DNA of 64,000 nt from Cryptosporangium minutisporangium (lineage in GTDB: Bacteria > Actinomycetota > Actinomycetes > Mycobacteriales > Cryptosporangiaceae). Below the pieces are notes generated by a model that saw nothing but the letters and a program-made list of their open reading frames with translations, searched no databases and had not been told where the DNA came from. Shown piece after piece: positions 58,948-64,000 of this stretch (position 1 is its first letter; each line of letters starts with the position of its first letter). Location of the stretch: NCBI RefSeq assembly GCF_039536245.1, contig NZ_BAAAYN010000009.1:1-64000 (forward strand). The letters run 5' to 3'. The position numbers were made by a program, and so were the translations under genes.

Positions 58948-59366
58948 CGCGCCTGCGCCGCGTACCCGTTCTTCTCCAGCGTCGCGCGGATCCGTTCGGC
59001 GGCTTCGTCCATGTCCTCGGAGTCCGGCCGCGGGTCGGCGTTGCCGAAGTCGAGGTCGTCCATGTCCCAGGCCGGGTAGGTGTGCAGGTGCAGGTGCGGC
59101 ACCTCGAACCCGGCGATGATCAGCGCCGCCCGGGGTGCGTCCCACGCCTCCTTCACGGCCTGCCCGATCGTCTGCGCGACGGTGGTGAGGTGGGTGAGGA
59201 GCTCGGCTGGGGCGTCGGTCCACTGGTCGATCTCCTGGCGCGGCACGACCAGGGTGTGGCCGGGCCGGATGGGCGCGATGCTCAAGAAACCGACCGCGTG
59301 CTCGTCTTTCCAGACGAACCGCCCGGGAAGCTCACCGTTGATGATCCGCGTGAAGATGGTCGCCAC
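58944..59366 (-). CDS. HIT family nucleotide hydrolase
   Basis: 140 residues from GTG 59366. HINT-type: IFTRIINGELPGRFVWKDEHAVGFLSIAPIRPGHTLVVPRQEIDQW and the catalytic triad motif V-P-H-L-H-L-H-T-Y-P-A-W. It hydrolyses AMP-linked or related nucleotides in the cytoplasm. Translationally coupled to the hexapeptide protein gene (ATGA). The short C-terminal tail rich in Asp/Glu is common in actinobacterial HIT proteins. Confidence 0.92.
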   Translation of the reverse strand: MATIFTRIINGELPGRFVWKDEHAVGFLSIAPIRPGHTLVVPRQEIDQWTDAPAELLTHLTTVAQTIGQAVKEAWDAPRAALIIAGFEVPHLHLHTYPAWDMDDLDFGNADPRPDSEDMDEAAERIRATLEKNGYAAQAR

Positions 59367-59425
59367 GTCGCCAGCATGCCAGAGCCGGGGTCCCGCTTGG
59401 TTGCTCTCCCGCCGTCGTCGGTCGC

Positions 59426-59490
59426 TGTCGGATCCTGCCGCGCAGTGGGTGTCGGATCCTGCACGCCGTGAGGTGCAGGATCCGACACCC
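59426..59490. promoter_or_regulatory. Triple TGTCGGATCCTGC element with 18-bp perfect hairpin
   Basis: TGTCGGATCCTGC occurs at 59426-59438 and, 24 bp on, at 59450-59462, and again inverted at 59475-59487. The second and third copies lie within a perfect 18-bp inverted repeat (59447-59464 and 59473-59490) with an 8-base loop. The element lies in the divergent gap between the HIT and AbiEi-like genes, 71 bases before the latter's GTG. Such inverted repeats are the known target type of AbiEi-like antitoxins. Alternatively it is a repeat element of the genome. Confidence 0.65.
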
Positions 59491-59560
59491 CCGCGGTGCT
59501 GCGTCCACAGATCGCGACCCGCCCCTGTCGAGGGGGGCGGTTCCGCACCACGGTGGCCCC

Positions 59561-60508
59561 GTGGATTCCGATGCAGCCCTCGCGCAGCTGCTCGCCGTAC
59601 AGCAGGGCCTCATTCTGCGGCGGCAGGCGCGCGACCTCGGGCTGACCGACCGGGCGATCGCGTGGCGCATCGCGCAGGGCGACTGGCGACGGGTCTTCCC
59701 GGGGCTCTACGCCACGTTCGCCGGGGCGCCCACGGAGGAACAGCGCCTGATCGCCGCGACGCTCTACGGCGGCCCGGGCACGCAGATCACCGGCGTGGCC
59801 GCACTCCGCTGGCACGGGCTGCGCTACCTGCCCGACGAACCATGGGTCCACGTCTTGAAGCCGGGCGGATGCTGGAAAGATTCCCGCGGATTCGTCGTGG
59901 TCACCCGGACGAAACGGCCGGATTCCTATCCGGTGCTCCGCCCGGCGTTCGAGGTGTGCTCGCTCGCCAGGGCGGGTGCGGACGCCGCCCGCGCCGGATA
60001 CTCCCGCCGGGACGTGCGGGCGTTCCTCGCCGAGATGGTGCAGCGTCGGCGGGTCACGCTCGAGCAACTGGACGCCGAGCTGCGGAATGGCGCCGTGCGC
60101 GGCAGCAAGCTGCTGCGGCGGGTGCTGGACGAGGTGCGGGACGGCGTGGGCTCGGCGCCGGAAGCGGAACTCCGTGAGTTGACCGGACGCAGCCGGATAC
60201 TCCCGCCGATCCGCTGGAATCCGGTGCTCGTCGCCGCCGACGGCACGCCGCTGCCCTCCCCGGACGGCTGGATCGAGGAGGTCGGGCTCGCGCTCGAAAT
60301 GGACTCCGACGAGTTCCACACGTCGTTGGACGATCTGCGCCGGACCCGGGACCGGCACAACCGGCTGGCCACCTGCGGCATCCTCACCCTGCACTTCTCG
60401 CCCTGGGAGATTCGGCACGAGCCGCGACGGGTGCTCGCCACCATCGAGGCCGCCTACCGTGGGCGCCCGGCTGGCTTCACCGGCGTCCTTCTGGCGACGG
60501 CGCTGTAG
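59561..60508 (+). CDS. AbiEi-like antitoxin-family protein with N-terminal winged helix
   Basis: 315 residues from GTG 59561; an upstream start would place the operator inside the gene. N-terminal winged helix like AbiEi_4: LAVQQGLILRRQARDLGLTDRAIAWRIAQGDWRRVFPGLYATF, with the middle part TEEQRLIAATLYGGPGTQITGVAALRWHGL characteristic of type IV antitoxins. The C-terminal half has an endonuclease-like DUF559 pattern (EVGLALEMDSDEFHTSLDDLRRTRDRHNRLATCGILTLHFSPWEI). No AbiEii/nucleotidyltransferase toxin gene follows, so it stands alone. Confidence 0.8.
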   Translation: MDSDAALAQLLAVQQGLILRRQARDLGLTDRAIAWRIAQGDWRRVFPGLYATFAGAPTEEQRLIAATLYGGPGTQITGVAALRWHGLRYLPDEPWVHVLKPGGCWKDSRGFVVVTRTKRPDSYPVLRPAFEVCSLARAGADAARAGYSRRDVRAFLAEMVQRRRVTLEQLDAELRNGAVRGSKLLRRVLDEVRDGVGSAPEAELRELTGRSRILPPIRWNPVLVAADGTPLPSPDGWIEEVGLALEMDSDEFHTSLDDLRRTRDRHNRLATCGILTLHFSPWEIRHEPRRVLATIEAAYRGRPAGFTGVLLATAL

Positions 60509-60543
60509 TGCGAGGCGTCCCGTGCCCCATCGCGCCGCCGCGT

Positions 60544-61566
60544 TCAGCGGGCGCGGAGACGGGGGCCGGAGCCGGTGGAGCCGCGGACCACCAGCTCGGG
60601 CTGGAACACGAACTCCGACTTCGGCCCGGGCACCCCCGCGATCTCGTCCAGCAGCATCTGCACCGCCGCCGTCCCCATCGCCTGCACCGGCTGGCGCACC
60701 GTCGTCAGCGGGGGATCGGTGAACGCCACCAGCGGCGAGTCGTCGAAGCCGATCACCGAGACGTCGCCCGGCACCGAACGGCCGAGGTCACGGATCGCGC
60801 GGATCGCCCCGAGCGCCATCAGGTCACTGCCGCAGATCACCGCCGTGCACCCGCGCGAGACCAGGGCAGCCGCCGCGGCTCGTCCACCCTCCACCGTGAA
60901 GAACGTGTGCTCCACCAGGTCACTGATGTCCGACACTCCGAGCTCGGACCGCAGGCACTGCTCGAAGCTCTCCAGCTTGCGCAACACCGGGACGAACCGG
61001 CGCGGCCCCACTGCCAGGCCGATCCGCTCGTGCCCGAGGCTGACCAGGTGCGTCACCGACTGGCGGATCGCGGCCCGGTCGTCGGTGGAGAGGAACGGCG
61101 CGGCCACCCCGGGCTGGTACCCGTTGATCAGCACGATCGGCAGCCGCCGCGCCGCCAGCCGGTTGTACCGCTCGGTGTCGGCGGTGCTGTCCGCGTGTAA
61201 GCCCGAGACGTACACGATGCCCGCGACACCCCGGTCGACGAGGATCTCGGTGTAGGCGTCCTCGGTCATGCCGCCCGGCACCTGCGTGCAGAGCACCGCG
61301 GTGAACCCCTGCATCGAGAGGCCCTGCTCGATGACCTGTGCGAAAGCCGGGAAGATCGGGTTCTCGAGCTCGGGTGTGATCAGCCCGATCAGACCCGCGC
61401 TGCGCTGCTGCAGCCGCGGCGGCCGCTCGTAGCCGAGGATGTCGAGCGCGGCCAGCACGGCCTGGCGGGTTGCCGGTGAGACCCCCGCCTTGTCGTTGAG
61501 GACCCGGCTGACGGTCGCCTCGCTCACGCCGGCCTTCACGGCCACGTCGGCTAGCCGCGGGGTCAT
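60544..61566 (-). CDS. LacI family regulator, MalR-like
   Basis: 340 residues. Helix-turn-helix PRLADVAVKAGVSEATVSRVLNDKAGVSPATRQAVLAALDILGY, then the periplasmic-binding-like domain and VIGFDDSPLVAFTDPPLTTVRQPVQAMG. Length and order fit the maltose/starch repressors of actinomycetes. The alpha-amylase gene lies upstream on the same strand, with TGCAA-type repeats at its promoter that match such operators. TAGAGT lies 7 bases before the ATG, suggesting a leaderless mRNA. Confidence 0.88.
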   Translation of the reverse strand: MTPRLADVAVKAGVSEATVSRVLNDKAGVSPATRQAVLAALDILGYERPPRLQQRSAGLIGLITPELENPIFPAFAQVIEQGLSMQGFTAVLCTQVPGGMTEDAYTEILVDRGVAGIVYVSGLHADSTADTERYNRLAARRLPIVLINGYQPGVAAPFLSTDDRAAIRQSVTHLVSLGHERIGLAVGPRRFVPVLRKLESFEQCLRSELGVSDISDLVEHTFFTVEGGRAAAAALVSRGCTAVICGSDLMALGAIRAIRDLGRSVPGDVSVIGFDDSPLVAFTDPPLTTVRQPVQAMGTAAVQMLLDEIAGVPGPKSEFVFQPELVVRGSTGSGPRLRAR

Positions 61567-61573
61567 GGTTGGC

Positions 61574-61579
61574 ACTCTA
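61574..61579 (-). promoter_or_regulatory. Putative -10 element for the LacI gene
   Basis: TAGAGT on the minus strand, 7 bases before ATG 61566, fits the TANNNT -10 of a leaderless transcript. No ribosome binding site is present in the gap. Confidence 0.4.
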
Positions 61580-61786
61580 GTCCTGCACTTCCTCGACTCT
61601 CCGGGGCGGATGTGGGCGACCGGACAGGTGACCGCCGACGCGCGGCATCGGCAAGGCGCCGGCGGCGGTTCCGCCGGCGCCCCGCGGTGTCAAGCCGGGG
61701 TGGAGCCCGGCCTCACATCGGGTCGGCGCTGCTCGCGCCGACCCACCGGGTACGCCCCCGCCCGGGGCATGCGTACCCGGAGTTCT

Positions 61787-63232
61787 TCACACCCGGGCCA
61801 GGTGGTGGATCGCGAGCGCCCCCATGGCCGGCACCGACGCCGTGAACTGGCCGTCGGTGCCCACGGTCACGGTGGGGCCGGTGCACGCGCCGTCCCGTAC
61901 CTCGCCGCGCGTGACGTCGCAGTACGTGCCGGCGGGTAGCGACGTCGAGAACGTGCGGGACAGGGCCGCGGGCTCCCGGTTGACCGCCACGTAGCCCTGC
62001 GAGCCACGTCCGAAGGAGATCTGGTTGCCGCCGTTCGTCCACCAGTTCGCGACCGGCGCGGACCCGACCGCGTTCCGAAAGCCGACCATGTTCGCGATCG
62101 GTGTCTGCCGATGCTCGCACACCCAGCCCGAGCCGCAGCTGACGTCATTCGTCCGCCCGTCGGCGGAGGACGGCGGACCGGCCTCCTTGTCGGTGAACGC
62201 GAAGCTGCTCATCACCACCGGCGTGCCGTACGGCCACGCGAGCTGGAACACGTTCGCCAGCGTGTAGAGCGCCCCGTCGTGGTAGGTGAGCGCGGCCTCC
62301 GAGCGCTGGGTGTCGTGGTTGTCGGTAAACACCACCGACGATTCGCCGGGTTCCAAGCCGTTCCCCAGCGAGGATAGCGACGCGAGCGTGCCGCCCTCGA
62401 ACGCCGCACTCAGCTGCTGCCCGTAGCGGAACTCGATCACGTCGCCGTTGCCCCGGTACTGCGACGGCTGCACCGGCTCCCCGGCTCCGTAGACGACCTC
62501 CTGGTAGAGGTACGGATCGCCGCTGAGCCGGGACTTGATCGCCGCGATGTCACCGGGCGGCATGTGCTTGGCGGCGTCCACCCGGAAGCCGTCGACGCCG
62601 AGCGAAATGAGGTCGTTGAGGTAGGCCGCCACCCGGTTCCGGACGTACTCGGTGCCGGTGGCGAGGTCGGCCAGGTCGACGAGCTCGCAGTGGTGCACCT
62701 CCCACGCGTCGTTCCAGTTCACGATGTCGTCGTTGCCGTTGCGGCCACAGTGGTGGAAGTCCTGGGTCTGGTAGATCCCGGGATAGTCGTAGTGCGTGAA
62801 CGACGAACCGGCACTGCCTCGGGTCCCGTCCGGCCAGGTGCCTGCGGTGTGGTTGATCACCGCGTCCGCATAGACTTTGACGCCGGCCGCGTGGCAGGCC
62901 TGCACCATCGCGGCGAACTCGGCGCGGGTACCGCTGCGGCTCTCCAACTGGTAGCTGATCGCCTGGTACCGCTGCCACCACGGGTATCCGCGCGACGGCA
63001 GGACGATGTTCTCCTGCGGCGGAGAGATCTGCACTCCGCCGTAGCCCTTCGGGCCGAGCACGTTCGTGCACTCGGCCGCGACGTCCGTCCACTTCCACTC
63101 GAAGAGCTGGACGATGACCGACCTGCCGTCGTTCCCGGGTGGGGGAGCGGCGGTCGCCACCGGCGAGCCGGGGACGAGGAGGGCGGTGGCGAGTAGCGCG
63201 AGTGTCGCCGACCACCGGGGGATGCTGCGCAC
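61787..63232 (-). CDS. Secreted alpha-amylase (GH13)
   Basis: 481 residues from GTG 63232 with GGAGG upstream. Signal peptide RSIPRWSATLALLATALLVPGSPVATA, cleaved near ATAA. GH13 regions in order: VKVYADAVINH, GFRVDAAKHM (nucleophile Asp), YLYQEVVYG (acid Glu) and VVFTDNHDTQ (third Asp), followed by a short C-terminal beta domain. It matches Streptomyces-type extracellular alpha-amylases hydrolysing starch. Its promoter region holds MalR-like repeats, so it is probably maltose-induced. Confidence 0.95.
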   Translation of the reverse strand: MRSIPRWSATLALLATALLVPGSPVATAAPPPGNDGRSVIVQLFEWKWTDVAAECTNVLGPKGYGGVQISPPQENIVLPSRGYPWWQRYQAISYQLESRSGTRAEFAAMVQACHAAGVKVYADAVINHTAGTWPDGTRGSAGSSFTHYDYPGIYQTQDFHHCGRNGNDDIVNWNDAWEVHHCELVDLADLATGTEYVRNRVAAYLNDLISLGVDGFRVDAAKHMPPGDIAAIKSRLSGDPYLYQEVVYGAGEPVQPSQYRGNGDVIEFRYGQQLSAAFEGGTLASLSSLGNGLEPGESSVVFTDNHDTQRSEAALTYHDGALYTLANVFQLAWPYGTPVVMSSFAFTDKEAGPPSSADGRTNDVSCGSGWVCEHRQTPIANMVGFRNAVGSAPVANWWTNGGNQISFGRGSQGYVAVNREPAALSRTFSTSLPAGTYCDVTRGEVRDGACTGPTVTVGTDGQFTASVPAMGALAIHHLARV

Positions 63233-63282
63233 GGGTACCTCCAGAGAGCGGGGTCGCCTGCACGGACCCCCGTCCGCGGCCG

Positions 63283-63448
63283 CTTGCAACTTCTTTCACA
63301 AGGCCGTGGAATCCGTGTCACCCACGGTTCATGGCGTGGGCGTGGAGCGAAGGATGTCCGCTTCGAACCTCCGGGTCAAGAGGCAGTTCGTCGGTTATGT
63401 GGTGGCTAGGGCCCGCAGTCACTGCAACGTCCTGCAATTCCTTGCAAG
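63283..63448. promoter_or_regulatory. MalR-type operator sites upstream of the amylase gene
   Basis: CTTGCAACTTCTTTCACAAG (63283-63302) lies 51-70 bases before the amylase start. Further out CTGCAA (63422-63427), CTGCAA (63432-63437) and TTGCAA (63442-63447) repeat at exactly 10-bp intervals, with TGCAA-TTCC-TTGCA (63433-63446) forming an inverted repeat. TTGCAA/CTTGCAAG motifs are the recognition elements of actinobacterial maltose repressors. Confidence 0.6.
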
Positions 63449-63501
63449 AGATTACAGAATCGTTATCGACGTTCGGCCGCGGCCCGCCGTCACGAAACGC
63501 C

Positions 63502-63534
63502 GAAGGCCCGGCTCCACACGGGAGCCGGGCCTTC
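63502..63534 (-). terminator. Hairpin terminator
   Basis: GAAGGCCCGGCTC (63502-63514) and GAGCCGGGCCTTC (63522-63534) form a perfect 13-bp GC-rich stem with a 7-base loop, 15 bases after the stop of the minus-strand gene at 63549. No T-run, as usual in actinomycetes. Confidence 0.8.
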
Positions 63535-63548
63535 AGCCGGTCGCTGAC

Positions 63549-64000
63549 TTACTGCGGTGCGGACGGCGGGGGAGCGCTCGGCGGCGGCGGCGGGCTGGAC
63601 GGCGGCGGCCCGTAACCAGTTCCGGGTCCACTGGTCGGCGGCGGGCCGTAGCCGGTGCCCGGGCCGCTGGTCGGCGGGCCGTAGCCGGTACCCGGGCCGC
63701 TGGTCGGCGGGCCGTAGCTACCGGGACCGCCGGGACCACCGGGACCACCCGGCCCGGGGCCGTATCCGCCCGGACCGCCCGGCCCGGGGCCGCCAGGACC
63801 ACGGCGACGGCGCATGTACAGCACGACGGCGATCACGATGATCGCGACGAACAGGAGGCAGCAGATGATGCCGCAGAGGCCGCCGCCGAAGCCACTCCTC
63901 CGTCGGGGTCGCCTGGCTACTTCTATCGCGACGTTGGCGAGCGCCGGATTCTCGGCGGCCCAAGCTTGGACAGGAATCAGCACGGCGAGCGCGGTGGCGA
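63549..64000 (-). CDS. Gly/Pro-rich membrane protein, 5' end outside the window
   Basis: At least 150 residues, partial. The visible N-terminal part reads [18 protein letters not shown], the end of a signal peptide with likely cleavage after AWA, so the true start lies beyond base 64000. Then a short linker, a basic RRPRRR stretch, a membrane helix with cysteines ([21 protein letters not shown]), RRRR stop-transfer residues, and a long Gly/Pro/Tyr-rich tail with three copies of [10 protein letters not shown]. It resembles envelope proteins with low-complexity cytoplasmic tails. Function unknown. Confidence 0.65.
   Translation of the reverse strand, partial: ATALAVLIPVQAWAAENPALANVAIEVARRPRRRSGFGGGLCGIICCLLFVAIIVIAVVLYMRRRRGPGGPGPGGPGGYGPGPGGPGGPGGPGSYGPPTSGPGTGYGPPTSGPGTGYGPPPTSGPGTGYGPPPSSPPPPPSAPPPSAPQ

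Overview
The window is very GC-rich, almost wholly coding, and built from short operons. Features point to a filamentous or sporangium-forming actinomycete: large LuxR-type regulators with ATPase domains, an ESX/WXG-type secreted pair, a SigJ-type ECF sigma factor, GTG starts, and several regulator genes that look leaderless (a TANNNT -10 element 6-8 bases before the start codon). Which genus cannot be told from sequence alone; Cryptosporangium or a related family is a guess. No rRNA, tRNA, CRISPR, prophage or insertion sequence was seen, so this reads as an accessory-rich chromosomal arm or interior rather than a mobile island.

Layout. 0.2-2.8 kb: a small YxxxD helical protein, a WXG plus DUF1023 alpha/beta-hydrolase and a lipoprotein, probably one type VII secretion-linked operon. 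3.2-10.4 kb: a membrane protein plus DUF899 operon behind three GGTTG/CAACC inverted repeats; a large LuxR-ATPase regulator; then a second copy of the membrane protein family, a membrane-anchored DJ-1/GlxA-like protein and a multicopper oxidase with a natural His7 run. 10.4-14.5 kb: a VOC protein, a hydrolase/LysR divergent pair with a clear operator, a Nudix-like protein and a broken membrane hydrolase gene. 14.7-18.3 kb: arginine/ornithine antiporter and arginine deiminase (arcD-arcA), followed by a MarC-like protein. 18.3-25 kb: a DUF6325/SHOCT protein and two more LuxR-ATPase regulators around a 68-residue protein. 25-33 kb: ECF sigma factor, DoxX-like protein, HD protein, methyltransferase, a LuxR-ATPase with inverted domain order, and a LysR/DHDPS-family divergent pair.

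33-46 kb: TetR and quinone oxidoreductase with three operators spaced exactly 18 bp; a secreted DUF4185-like protein; a cupin; a macrolide-type glycosyltransferase divergent from a DrrAB-like exporter; a coiled-coil cell-wall hydrolase candidate; a phosphotransferase; an FAD monooxygenase. 46-56 kb: HxlR/methyltransferase pair with a 25-bp operator, D-aminoacylase-like amidohydrolase, SAM-hydrolase-family protein, cytochrome P450, a MocR remnant, HXXEE protein, AlkZ-like winged-helix protein, antibiotic-kinase-like protein and a rhodanese lacking its cysteine. 56-64 kb: FKBP, a 56-57 bp tandem repeat, an aminotransferase, gamma-carbonic-anhydrase-like and HIT proteins, an AbiEi-like antitoxin behind a repeated palindrome, a MalR-like LacI regulator with an alpha-amylase, and the 3' part of a Gly/Pro-rich membrane protein.

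The strongest theme is local regulation: at least seven regulator genes sit beside recognisable palindromic sites. No complete new system can be proven from sequence alone. The best candidates for something undescribed are the His-rich oxidase module (7.2-10.4 kb), the ESX-like trio (0.2-2.8 kb) and the lone AbiEi-like protein with its triple TGTCGGATCCTGC element (59.4-60.5 kb).
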